Assembly (NCBI GenBank): GCA_021014325.1
Contig: CM037459.1
Location: forward strand, 16,890,501-16,954,500
DNA from: Plazaster borealis
Taxonomy: Eukaryota > Echinodermata > Asteroidea > Forcipulatida > Labidiasteridae
Direction of reading: 5' to 3'
Length of the DNA stretch: 64,000 nt
Below the pieces are notes generated by a model that was not told the origin of the DNA, searched no databases, and saw only the letters and a program-made list of their open reading frames with translations. Numbering within the stretch: the stretch's first letter is position 1; each line of letters opens with the position of its first letter. Below are positions 1 through 10,597 of the stretch, one piece after another. The position numbers were made by a program, and so were the translations under genes.

Positions 1-888
1 CAGGTCAGCCGTTTGGAATTTTTGCTAACCACACCAGAAAACAAGGAAATTACAAAAACCGAAATATGTTTTTCCTCAAACCGACTTGCTGCCAATTTTC
101 GTACATGACACTTCACCACTTTCCAGGTCAAATATGGCCAACTTTAACGCCTAAGTTATCAAGTCCCCTCAAAAGTTGACGTTTTTTAGTATTTTTGAAT
201 ATTAACTCTTTCACGCGCCAACCGATCGCTAACGATCGGTTTAAATCCCTTTGACAAAATAGTTGTAAAACGAAAAATTAAAATCGCACGGCCACACAGT
301 TTCAGAATGGGAAAGAGGACTCTTGAGGGTTCTATTGTGACCTGATTTTTTTTGGGGGTCGCCATTTGCAAAAACGAGTAAACATTTAATGTGTCCATAT
401 TAATGAGTCCATATGATCACTGAAATAAATGGTGCATGAAAGGGTTAAGCAGTTAGCATTGGTTCCTACGTGAGTTTGTTTAGTGTGGTGCTGCACCGTT
501 TGCTTTAGATAACCGCCCTCAATCTTTTTGTGCAGTTAATTTGATTCCGTTTTTAATGATAGTTGTTAGATTTGACTTTATATTTATTGTTTTTCATTCG
601 TCTGTAATTGTCTTAGATTGTTGTTGTCTTTTTTTCTCTTTTTTATTTGATTTTTTTATTTGCTTGATTAATTGCGGTTTTTTGTGTCAGTAGTTTGATT
701 GAGAGTTAAGTCTGTTTGATTAATGTTGCGTTTTATAGTTTGATTTGGAATTGTTTATTATTTCAAAACAATTTTTTTATGGTTGTTGCGTTTTTTAATT
801 AATTTTTGACTTTGTTTTAATAATATTATTTGTTTTGTCGTTTAGTTTGTGAATTTATTAGTTTTTGTCCCTTTTGGCCGCCCATAGA
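1..888. other. AT-rich non-coding stretch
   Basis: No exon-like open frame, RNA gene or clear repeat boundary was seen. The second half (about 540-840) is strongly T-rich on the + strand. Short open frames here have no recognisable similarity. Confidence 0.5.
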
Positions 889-1340
889 TTTGCTAACAGG
901 CACGAGGCTTTGCTCACAGGCACGAGGCTTTGCTCACACACACGAGGCTTTGCTCATAGGCACGAGGGTTTGCTCACACACACGAGGCTTTGCTCACACG
1001 CACGAGGCTTTGCTCACAGGCACGAGGCTTTGCTCACAGGCACGAGGCTTTGCTCACAGGCACGAGGGTTTGCTCACACACACACACGAGCCTTTGCTCA
1101 CACACACGAGGTTTTGCTCACACGCACGAGGCTTTGCTCACAGGCACGAGGGTTTTGCTCAAAGGCACGAGGGTTTTGCTCACAGGCACGAGGGTTTTGC
1201 TCACACACACGAGGGCTTTGCTCACATGCACGAGGGTTTTGCTCACACACACGAGGGTTTTGCTCACAGGCACGAGGGTTTTGCTCAAACACACGAGGGT
1301 TTTGCTCACACGCTCGAGGGACCTCTCCACAGGCACGAGA
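889..1340. repeat. 20-21 bp minisatellite
   Basis: About 22 head-to-tail copies of a unit read as CACGAGGCTTTGCTCACAGG. The first half has 20-bp units with GGCTTTGC. From about 1140 most units gain a T (GGGTTTTGC) and become 21 bp, so the array has two sub-blocks. Open frames on both strands are by-products of the repeat. Confidence 0.9.
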
Positions 1341-1934
1341 AAACAGATAAGTGTCCTTTATAGAACACCATAGTTTTGCTGCATCCAGCAGCAATACACC
1401 TGGTCGGCATTGCCGGGAAATTGCACGAAAAATCCCTTTTTTGGGATAACCAAACGAAACGTACAAGCTCACTACTTGCACGTAAATGCAGGCAAGTTCG
1501 AGGGGGTCGATGTTCGATCGCGGCGAAGTCTGCCTCGATTGACGTCACAAAAAGGGGTGGGCGGAGTCACCCTGAAACAACTTTATCAATTTTTTAAACA
1601 TATAAATCGTGACAAACAATTACTCCAAAAATTGTTTTATTGTTAATATACATATACTTTTCTGTAAAAAAGAAAGAAAATCTATTTCCAGGTGCCTTTA
1701 ATACTGTCACATAGGCCAGCTCATATAAACGGGCAATTGGTCGCAAAGTTCCCAGAGTTCATCATTTCAGCTATAGCTAGCAAGTCTGCCACCAACTTGC
1801 AGAGAAGCAATCGTACTGCACTTATTTTGTGTTCAAGAATGGATAGGCAATCAGCTGCAGAACAGAACGGGGATGTCGATTTAACAAGATGGCACTATTG
1901 CACAAGTAGAAACAGACATAAATTTTGACATTTG
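1341..1934. other. Non-coding, nothing recognised
   Basis: Unique-looking sequence with short frames only. No splice-bounded exon, TIR or RNA gene was identified. Confidence 0.4.
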
Positions 1935-2295
1935 CAAATTTATGGTAAAATTTTGGACGCCGTTTTGGACGTCATCTTGTTTTAGATACATAGCTTATAT
2001 ATGAGTTCCAAACTCTTAGAATAATGTTTATGTTAGATTCCTTGTGCCTCAAACATGTTTTGAAAATTTTCTGGTTGCAAAGTTATGGTAGGGCCTACAA
2101 GTTGAAAATGTCGGCCATTTTGGACACCATTTTGATTTTAGACACTTATGAAAGATAAAATCTTTAAATATGAATGATTCTTTTGGATTAATTGTGCCTC
2201 AAAACATATTATTTAGACACTTTATTTGTAGGCCTATTTACTACAATCTGGTTGCTATTGCGGCTATTTTAGACGCCATCTTGGAATTTGGAAAG
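1935..2295. repeat. Diverged tandem repeat, unit about 150 bp
   Basis: Two and a half diverged copies share the ordered motifs TTTTGGACGCC/ACACC..CATCTT, TTAGATAC/TTAGACAC and TTGTGCCTCAAA(A)CAT. They sit head to tail. Confidence 0.55.
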
Positions 2296-2597
2296 AGCTC
2301 CAGGGGGATTTTCGGGGACTTTTATTATGTTAATGATATTCCTGGACCTATCTTGAAAAAATCAGCTTGTTATGAGCTACTTCCAGAGCTGTGTATTGCC
2401 GCCAGGCTATAGCTCCACAGCCCGAACATCTGACGTCACACTTCGAGGCTCATTAATAACGCCAGATATCGGCCTTTTGAGCCAATGGACTCGGGATCCT
2501 GGTAGATGTACCTTTAACCTCGCATCCATTAACACAGAGATTCGTAGTCGCACACGTGGTACAGGCATTACATTACTGTGTTTAAACAACATACATA
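2296..2597. other. Non-coding stretch beside composite repeat
   Basis: No gene was seen. A palindromic TGACGTCA (CRE-type octamer) occurs at 2431-2438. The same octamer or its core recurs in the neighbouring composite repeat, so here it is more likely repeat-derived than regulatory. Confidence 0.35.
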
Positions 2598-3152
2598 GGG
2601 TGCGTTCGATTAGCTTCCCGGGTCGACCCAGGTCTCCCCCCGTTGCGTTCAAATAGCTTTGACGTCATTCTCGGGGCTCAACCGGGTCAGCCCCAAGAAC
2701 CCTGCTGCTTGTGGATCCCGAGCGGGTCACTTGGGGCTGAGCGAGGTGCATGACGTCAGACGAACAACTTTTTCGATGGACACCATTTTGGGTGCGTTCG
2801 ATTAGCTTCCCCGGGTCGACCCAAGTGTGCACATCCGGCCGAGCACCTGTCATGAGGTAATCGAACGCCAACTTTCCCCAGCATTCACACCAATGCATCC
2901 TGGGACAGCCGACCCGGAACTACTCTCATGTTGAGCATTACGTCCTTGGATTCACGAAAAGATCGTGAAATAATTAATTTCAAGGTAAAACTGCAACGTT
3001 AAATTATTTTACAAGCCCAGGTTGATACAAAAGTCCTCCTCCTCGAATATAATTACTTAATGCTCACAAAGTCGCTGTTTTAAGGGTGAAAATGTGTGTA
3101 AAACTTACTGAAAGTGTCCCGCTGAATTATACAATCAAAATGGTAGACTATA
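2598..3152 (+). repeat. Composite repeat, units A and B (left copy)
   Basis: Two adjacent blocks, A (2598-2789) and B (2790-3152), each begin with the same roughly 30-bp motif GGGTGCGTTCGATTAGCTTC followed by a CCGGGTCGACC core. Block A carries GACGTCA motifs and an inner GGGTCAGCCCCAAG/CTTGGGGCTGA palindrome. Both blocks reappear reverse-complemented at 6418-6920, on the far side of the inserted foldback and Penelope elements. No coding capacity was seen, so this is probably a non-autonomous DNA element family. Confidence 0.7.
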
Positions 3153-3154
3153 TA

Positions 3155-3617
3155 GACTGCTCACAAAAAGTTAGGAAACTTTTTTTAATCAAGTATATTT
3201 TTATTATTTATTACTCTCTTTGTATATGTTATATATCAATGCAAAGCTAAAGTGTTCCTCTTTAAAATGATACCACATTTGCAATGATTACATGTTGCTG
3301 AATTTGGCTACATGAATGACAATGAGGCAAAGTCACAAATCAAATGTGCCAAAATTACCGCTTGTTTGAATTACAGTGTCAATTTGTTTGTTTACACAGT
3401 AACACAAAATTGCTAATTTTGGCACATTTGATTTGTGACTTTGTCTCATTCTCATTAATGTGGCCAAGTCCAGCAACATGTCATCATTGCACATTTTGTA
3501 TCATTTTAAAGAAGAACACTTCAGCTTTCTATTGATATGCAACCTAATACAGGAGGGTAATAAGTAGTAAAAAATATACATGATTAAAAAAAGTTTCCTA
3601 AATATTTGTGAGCAGTT
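3155..3617. mobile_element. Foldback MITE, Tc1/mariner-like ends
   Basis: The two arms are inverted copies of each other over most of the element. The ends read GACTGCTCACAAAAAGTTAG at left and its near reverse complement at right. TA dinucleotides flank both ends (3153-3154 and 3618-3619), as expected for a TA target duplication of Tc1/mariner-type elements. There is no transposase, so the element is non-autonomous. Confidence 0.75.
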
Positions 3618-3867
3618 TATTTGGTTTGCGGTAACACCATGTGTGTATCTACTTGCCAGGTAGAGTTTGTTCTTAGAGAACTGTCTTGCTTAATTCTACT
3701 ACCGCGGAGTAGATTGTTCGGGTGTTCGGGAGACTTCTCAGTTCTGAAAAGAACTGTCCTGCTTATTAACTATTACCTGGGCGGATGGTATAGAAATAGG
3801 TTGGGACTACTACTTTAGCTTATAGGATCGTAATTAAGTGTACTACCGCGGAGTCAGTTCTTGGATT

Positions 3868-3913
3868 GGTCTCAACGTTTCGACTAGCTTGCTCTAGTCA
3901 TCGTCAGGAGACT
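3868..3913 (-). ncRNA. Hammerhead ribozyme motif of the Penelope-like element
   Basis: On the - strand the conserved cores appear in order: CTGACGA (3907-3901), a 6-bp hairpin GACTAG/CTAGTC with an AGCAAG loop (3899-3882), then GAAA (3881-3878), then C-GTT. GTCTC (3912-3908) can pair with GAGAC (3873-3869) as helix I. Helix III would be almost absent in a single copy. This fits the minimal hammerheads reported for Penelope-like elements, which are thought to act as dimers through a short palindromic ACGT helix. Cleavage would follow GTT at 3876-3874. The fold is inferred by eye. Confidence 0.7.
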
Positions 3914-4029
3914 GAAGAGGTAAGAGATGAGTGGGATTATTTATAGGGGTTCAGAGGATCCAGTGTAAGTCAATCGATGCTCTGATTGGGTGTAGTGAGG
4001 CGTGTCAGTAGGCTGGGGGTTGTTAGAGG

Positions 4030-6391
4030 AGGAGGGTGGTAGGATAGTGTGCCAAATACTGCTGATGAAATAACCGATATCTTGTGGCACAGTGTCGTGT
4101 CTGTGTATTTCGATAGCTTCCCTTATACGCCTTGTTTACCAATGTCTCTCAGGTGCTATGATTCGAGCCTGATCCCAATCTATGACATGGTCTAAATCGG
4201 TGGAGTGTTTGACAATGGCAGATTTGTCATATTCCCCTCTGCGGCCGTGTGCTTTATGTTCTTTCAGCCTGGTAGTGAGGTCTCTACCGGTCTCGCCAAT
4301 GTACACTTTACCACAAGAACAAGGAATTCGATAGACCCTGCCTGACTGCTAGAGTCATGCTTGTCTTTGTGAGTGTGTAGCTTCGTTTCCAACTTGTTGC
4401 GAGTTCGGTAGTAGACCTTGATTTCCGCTTCACGGAGGATCCGTTGAATTTTGTGTGCGGTATGACCAATGTACGGAAGGACTACAATGGGCATATCTTT
4501 GGATTGTGCAGACTGAGAGTTCTGTTTGGAAAGGGACTCTCGTTTGTTTGGTTTATTATACCCATTCTCTTTGAGCACTGTGTTAAGGTGCTCCAGTTCA
4601 TTAGGTAAATGCTCTATGTCACAAATAATGTGTGCCCTTTGAAGTAGGGATCGGTTCACGGAGGCTTTCACAGAAGAAGGATGGAATGACCGAGCATTAA
4701 GATAGCGGTCTGTATGGGTGGGTTTTCTGTACCCGGAGTGTGCAAGAGAACCATCAGTCCTCTTGGAAATGAGTACATCAAGGAAAGGTAATGAATCAGA
4801 TGTCTCAGTTTCCATGTTGAACTGAATGTTCGGATGTTGGCGGTTGATGTGACTAAGGAAGTCATCAAGGTTTTCCAATCCATGTGACCAAATGATAAAC
4901 GTGTCATCCACATATCGGAGCCAAAGCTTGGGTTTGAGTCGAGCGGTAGGCCTACCCAGGGCTTTCTGTTCAAAATCTTCCATGAATATGTTCGCTAAGA
5001 CTGGGGAAATGGGAGACCCCGGTTCCCAAAGCCTGTCTGTAACACCCATCTCTCCATTGGAAGTATGTGGACATCACGCTTGTCATTAATAGATCATGAA
5101 TCTGGTCTGGCGTTAGGCTGGTTCGATCGGTTAGAGTTTCATCTTGTTCTAGTACCGCTTTATTTGGCATGCTTCATCGGTCTTTACATTAGTGAAAAGA
5201 GATTTGACATCAAAACTCACTAAAATATCGGATGTCTGTAATTCAACTCCCTTGATAATATCGATAAACCCTGCTGAATTGGGTACATGGTGAGGTGTTT
5301 TGCCCACAAGTGGGTGTAAAAGCTTAGTCAGGTGTTGGGCGAGGTTGTAGGTAGGGGAACCTCGAGAGGAGACTATAGGGCGGAGCGGTTTGCCTGGTCT
5401 GTGAATCTTTGGCTGACCTCATCTCGGGCACTTCGAGGCCGAAGGCCTGAGGTGTCTGTATAAAGGAGTCGGTATGGCAGTGTTACGGTTTAGGGAGAGG
5501 AGCTTGGCAGCAAGCTTCCTTTCTACTGATGGGATCGGGTTCTTCTTTAGGCGGGCATAGGTATCTGTTTCAAGGATACTTTGAACCTTTTGATCATATT
5601 CAGTGCGGTCCATTACAACAGTGGCATTACCCTTGTCAGCCTTCAGGATGTGTATTGAGGGATCCCGACGTAGGTCATTGATAGCCTGGAATTCTCGTTT
5701 TGATAGATTGGATTTGGGAGGTTTAGAGTGTTTCAAGACCTCATGAATCTGAATACGGATATCGTCTGCCTTTTGTTTTTCCAGCTTTCGGATAGAGGGT
5801 TCATTGCCTGGATGAACTCCTCAACTGGTATCTTGTTCGGGGTAGTGGCAAAATTCATACCCAAGGATAAGACATTCGTTTCAGTATCAGATAACTGGCG
5901 TTGACTGAGGTTTACAACTGTTGATTTTAATTTCCGGATTGTTTGTCCCGTTACTTGTGCAACCCTTGCTATTAGGGTTTGTTCGTACCTTGCTGGCTTT
6001 AGTTTGGAGGCGCTGGAATTTACGGATAAGGTTCTTCCGGGATGAGACATTCGTATATTGACTTTTCCGTGAGGGCGGAAATTTTATCATAATCAATGGT
6101 TTGCATAGTCGTGTGGAGACTAGCTTTGCTTTCGGAAATGTGTTGATCTGTTTGGGCCAGGCAACATCGGATTGAGGCGATTTGGCTTCGGAGTAAAGCT
6201 TTGTTGGCTTTACGAATGATTCGAGCAGATTGTTCGGTTCGGATGGGGTCTCTAAGGCAGAGACTTCGTGGGACTACATTTGCATCTCTACATCTCTTCA
6301 GAAATGTCAACTTGTTGATAAGTTTACAACGTCTGGTAGAAGATCGTTGATATAACTTTACAAGTCCATTGGTGCGCTCCCCGTAGAGCAT
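4030..6391 (-). pseudogene. Penelope-like reverse transcriptase/GIY-YIG ORF, disrupted
   Basis: This is the polyprotein relic of the Penelope-like element, read right to left. The N-terminal segment is at 6391-6020. The next segment (6050-5733) contains VVNLSQRQLSDTE and LSLGMNFATTPNKIP. Segment 5736-5419 carries ILKADKGNATVVMDRTEYD, the first reverse-transcriptase block. Segment 5049-4264 has GSPISPVLANIFMEDFE and the catalytic RYVDDTFIIW block (about 4922-4888). The GIY-YIG nuclease follows at about 4337-4139, with YRIPCSCGKVYIGETGR and a downstream LKEHKAHGRRGEYDKS stretch. A tail of RRIREAIEIHRHD...DIGYFISS ends near 4030. The parts lie in different frames with stops between them, so the copy is inactive. 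The domain order is that of endonuclease-bearing Penelope/Neptune-type elements. It belongs to the transposon and not to the neighbouring genes. Confidence 0.85.
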
Positions 6392-6417
6392 ACGTCAATA
6401 TATTTGGTTTGCGGTAA

Positions 6418-6920
6418 ATCAAATGGTAGACATTGAGAAAGTTTTTCGTCTGACGTCATGCACCTCGGTCAGCCCCAAGTGACCCGCTCCATAAGCAGGG
6501 CACTTGGGGCTGACCCGAGAATGACGTCAAAGCTATTTGAAAGCAACGGGGAGATCTGGGTCGACCTGGGAAAGCTAATCGAACGCACCCTGTGTTTGTA
6601 ATTGAGCGGGACACTCTCAGTAAGTTTGACACACATTTTCACACTTAAAACAGCGACTTTGTGAACATTAAGTATTTTAATATTCGAAGACAAGTACTTT
6701 TGTATCAACGTGGGCTTGTACAATTATTCAATGTAGTAGTTTTACCTTGAGAATAATTATTTTACGATCTTTTCGTGAATCAACGGACGTAATGCACACA
6801 ATGAAAGAAGTTCCGGGTCGGCTGTCCCAAGATGCATTGGTGGGGGAAGTTGGCGTTCGATTACCTCATGGCAGGTGCTCATCCGGCCGGATGAGCACAC
6901 CGAAGTCGACCCTGGGAAGC
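6418..6920 (-). repeat. Composite repeat, units A' and B' (right, inverted copy)
   Basis: Block A' (6418-6590) is the reverse complement of 2598-2789, and B' (6591-6920) is the reverse complement of 2790-3152. A' ends with the terminal motif GAACGCACCC. The order here is A' then B', not B' then A', so this is not one simple inversion. It looks like a permuted or tandem arrangement in the opposite orientation. Confidence 0.65.
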
Positions 6921-8025
6921 AGGGGCGGAAGGGGTAACGCCACCAACGCGCCACCTACGTTGAAAATAATCTCATTCGACTCTCGCGACGTGCATGGACT
7001 GGTCGAAGATCCACAACAAAACACGGCCTACTAGTACACGTACATATACACAGGGTATACACATTCCCTATGTGTATGTGTATATGTAGCCGAATTACAC
7101 GCGTGCGCCGTTAAAAATGCTTGGGCGAGTCCATTTTATCAGAGGGTATCGTTATCTTCAAATCTTGTAAATTCACCAAATCTTTACACTATAGTAGAGA
7201 ACATTTCGTAAATGTTTTTTTTTTTGACATGCCAACTGCTTCAGTAATTTAATAATTTAATAATCAACATATATTTTACGTATTAAACGACATGTATTAC
7301 ATCCGTTTGACAGACGATCGTTTGCACGCAAACCAAGTATAGCAGAAACCATTTTCTCAAAAAAACCTTCTACAAATCGTCAAATATCTAGAGAATGTAC
7401 CGAGGGATTTTGTTTAAACTTTCATAAATGAAAGATCTATCCTTAAATATTACGTTCAGCGGAAAAAATCAGAGGATGAACGATACAAATTTTCACATTT
7501 TGTCGATATTTGTAGCCATTTTAGGGGAGACGTTTCTAAAATTCCCACCTGGACCCATTCATACACGTTAGCTGCTGCAATAAACCAACGGAAAATTTTT
7601 GGTAATATTTTTACGTATTTTACATAAAAATAACCACCTTGAACAATTGAAAATGCTCTTACAGTTATGTTTTCAGTGCTGTTAAAGAGAAAATTTTAAC
7701 GGTATACATGGTTTTCTCTTTCTTTTTTGATGGTCTTCACCTCTTTTCAAAATGGAGTGTACCCAAACCGCGATTGCAATTTCTTGCGCAATAGACCGTA
7801 TTGAATATGACGTCACCATTCAAATATCTGCCCTACAACATGGCGTCTGTGAGCGTGTGCGTTTGGGTGTGCGTGCATGTGCCGTAGAAATCAAACCGGG
7901 ATTGATGCGTGCTGCGTGCTTCATTGATGTACGCGTTTAGACGGGCATACGGTTTTTCCCTACAAGATGGCGACTTTCATAGCAACAAAGGGGTTATTCA
8001 ATACGTACTCACATGCGCCTATCCA
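6921..8025. other. Non-coding, no gene recognised
   Basis: A short imperfect palindrome of TATACACA/TGTGTATA steps lies at about 7045-7090. Several TGACGTCA-like sites and GATGGCG-type motifs occur near 7810-7975. No exon, transposase or RNA gene was recognised. Confidence 0.4.
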
Positions 8026-8404
8026 GGGCCCAATTTCATAGAGCTGCTTAACAGTCGATTCTGTGCTTACGTACGATTTTCTATTTCATAGCGCTGCTTA
8101 ACGCTTGGGCCCAGTGCCCAATTTCATAGCGCTGCTTAACGGTAAGCAAATTTTCGTGTTTACTGTGGCAGAAAAATTTGCTTAAGCCTTATTAGCGTAT
8201 TTCACAGGTTAGCAAAAAAATACGGCAGCCATCTTGCACGTTCACAATGGTTTTGCATTGTTACGTCATTCATTTTCGTGCAGTAAGCACCGGAAGGTTA
8301 GCATGCCTTTTCGTGTGCTTACGGTTAGCAGCGCTATGAAATAGAAACTCGTAGTCGTACGTAAGCACAGAATCGACTGTTAAGCAGCTTTATGAAATTG
8401 GGCC
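8026..8404. mobile_element. Foldback MITE of the GGGCCCAATTTCAT family
   Basis: The left end reads GGGCCCAATTTCATAGAGCT and the right end AGCTTTATGAAATTGGGCC. The arms stay complementary for about 80 bp, through the TTAACAGTCGATTCTGTGCTTACG block. A second internal terminus, GTGCCCAATTTCATAGCGCT at about 8117, suggests one copy inserted into or recombined with another. There is no coding capacity. I recognise the family as abundant in echinoderm genomes. Confidence 0.8.
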
Positions 8405-9224
8405 GGTGTCATTTTGGGTGTCAAAATCGTATACAAACATGCACAAAAGAGAGTTTTGACACCCAAAATGACGCGCATTGTTCGGAGGCGCGTTCCGGGT
8501 CTATAGAAATAAATAGACCCCCCTTGCATAACGCGAAACGCTACAGATACGCTGCGGTCACGCGCATGTTTTTACGCACACAGAACAGCTATCGTCCAAT
8601 GATCTGCCTCCTTTTTGAGAGTGTGACGTCATATGCAATGGGTCTATACAGAAAGTATTGAAACAAAGAAACGCCAAAGAAATAAAGGTAAAAAGAAACC
8701 CACATTTTTTTTCAAGAAATAAAGAAAAGAGGAAATCAAGTAATAAATCAAAACAAACAAAATTGAATTTTAGGAGCACATGAATGATTTCCTTACAAAG
8801 AAACACGTCACAATAGCATACAGATGTAATAATTCTATATAATTAAAGCTTGGGTCAACTTCCTCCCCGCGGGCGGCGCTGCGCGATCCAGAAATAAATA
8901 CATCCACAAATACAGAAATCAAAAACACAGAAATAAAGACATAAAAACATAAAGAGATAAACTTCAACATAAATATTCAGAAACACCATCAACAATATTG
9001 TAGGTTGCAGATACAAATAAGAAAATAACGAAGAAAATACATCAACAAACAAGAAACAATAACAAGAAACAAGTAAGAAACCACAGAATTGCAGAATGAA
9101 GACATACAGAAAGACCGAAAGAGAAGGAATCAACGAAAAGTACACACGGATACAAAGAAACAAACGGGAAAACGCGGATATACAGAAAGTAGTGAAACAA
9201 AGACATCCTTGCCGCTGACAGCCT
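8405..9224. other. A-rich low-complexity region
   Basis: On the + strand about 8650-9200 is strongly A-rich, with recurring AGAAATAAAGACAT-like steps. It is bounded by a direct repeat, ACAGAAAGTA(T/G)TGAAACAAAGA, at about 8649 and 9182. Long - strand frames rich in Phe, Leu and Cys come from this base bias and are not proposed as genes. Confidence 0.5.
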
Positions 9225-10440
9225 GTCTCATAGCATAGTCTATAGGACGATGACGAAGAGAAAAGGTGCTAGCGTATCACCATGCTGAAGCACACCTGCA
9301 GATATTTCAAACTCCTCTGTTTCACCTTCAGGAGACACTACCTTGGCCCTGTGTTAGTGTACATGTCGTTAATGGATTGGACAAGCCGCAGTGGTACCAC
9401 GTAAGCAGTTATAGCATTTTCATCATTTTCCCCCGGTGTATAGAGTCAAATGCCTTCTTGAAATCTATAAATGTTATGACTGCTGGTAGTTTCTTTTTCT
9501 TCACTCCTTCAATGATCCTTCTTGGAGCTAAACACTTGAGCTACCGTTGACCTATTTTCTCTAAAGCCGTTCTGGTTCGATGTGGGTCAATAGCAGGGTC
9601 TGATTCGATTGAGGATCATTCTGTTGTAAAATTTAGCAATGACTGATGACAGACTTATTCCCCTGTAGGCCTATAGTTGTCTGTTTTTACGTAAATCCCC
9701 TGATTTAGGAATAGGCGATATGTTCGATAAGGACCACTGCTCTGGTTTCTGCCCGCCCATGTGCCCGATTGCACATGTCCAATATATGTCGCTGTCCATG
9801 TTGCAAAGCTTAACTACTTCAGGAGTTATTCCATCCAGTCCACAACTTTTGCCAAGTTTGAGAGATTCTTTAGCTTTCTCATACTCTGAGATGCTAAAGG
9901 GCCCATCTTCAATATTGAGATTGTCAAGCACCATTGATATGTCATTGTCATCAGCCCCCTCCACAATAGGGGGAGTTCCTAGCAGTTGGCTAAAATGTAT
10001 GTACCAAGCCTTCGGATCCCAGTCTCTTCGATTGTGTCACCCTCAAGTTTCCCAAGTTGATTCCTCCTTCTGCCAGCAACTTCATTGGTAATGCACCATG
10101 ATTTGCTGAGCTTTTGATTGGCATGTGCAGCTTCCACTCCTTTAATTTTTTCCCTTATGTCTTGATCCCTTACTTTGTCGTTAGTATTGTAGAGTTTTGT
10201 CTTTGCCACCTAAGAACTCCCTGCTGTCATCGTTCAGGTCATTAACGTGAGATCTTGTAAGCGTTTCCCATTTGATCCCGGGCTTCCCTGATTTCAGGAT
10301 ATTTGGAATGTTGTTGTTGATTTTCTTCTGCAAACATATGTTTTCTTAGCTGCATTGTTTGCATGGATAAAGCGCTCGCATATCTTGAGGTAGGGCATTC
10401 ATCATCTTTAAGTATTTGGAACCTGTTTTGTACCTCCACA
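9225..10440 (-). pseudogene. LINE reverse transcriptase relic (RTE-like)
   Basis: Read on the - strand, 10439-9979 gives a linker region. Then 9964-9671 gives the start of a reverse transcriptase, with LKLGKSCGLDGITPEVVKLC and WSLSNISPIPKSGDLRKNRQ. Further 3', about 9480-9430 reads VITFIDFKKAFDSIHRGKM, the block with the first catalytic aspartate. After frame breaks, about 9345-9225 reads KVVSPEGETEEFEISAGV and then GDTLAPFLFVIVL. The catalytic YxDD block and 3' end are missing. Stops and frameshifts make this an inactive fragment. RTE-type assignment rests on recalled similarity of the GDL-KN-RQL and FIDFKKAFDS blocks. Confidence 0.8.
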
Positions 10441-10597
10441 GTATATCTTTGCTGAAGTTCAGTGTTGCTTGAGAAGGCTTTTCAGTCGTATTTAAAATAA
10501 AATAATAATAATGATTAATAATGAGGCAAAATAATAATAATGATTGATTGAAAGATGAACTTTCAGAACTTTTTCTAAATGAAATGGAATTCTTCTT

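Larger units (their letters stand above)
3618..6417 (-). mobile_element. Penelope-like retroelement with target duplication
   Basis: A 17-bp direct repeat, TATTTGGTTTGCGGTAA, lies at 3618-3634 and again at 6401-6417. Between the copies is a - strand retroelement with Penelope-type reverse transcriptase, a C-terminal GIY-YIG endonuclease and a hammerhead-ribozyme motif near its 3' end. The perfect direct repeats are best read as a target-site duplication, placing the insertion directly at the edge of the foldback element ending at 3617. The motif CTCCGCGGTAGTA occurs twice in the 3' region (about 3699-3714 and 3843-3854, - strand sense), as expected of repeated untranslated or pseudo-LTR sequence. 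The element looks 5'-truncated. Confidence 0.85.

Noticed and set aside
889..1340. CRISPR-like regular repeats here and at 33130, 41427 and 47985
   Set aside because: Units are contiguous with no unique spacers, and the genome is eukaryotic, so these are minisatellites.
8855..9163. Hydrophobic - strand frame of 102 codons resembling a membrane protein
   Set aside because: A-rich low-complexity DNA gives Phe/Leu/Tyr-rich frames on the opposite strand. No homology or start context.
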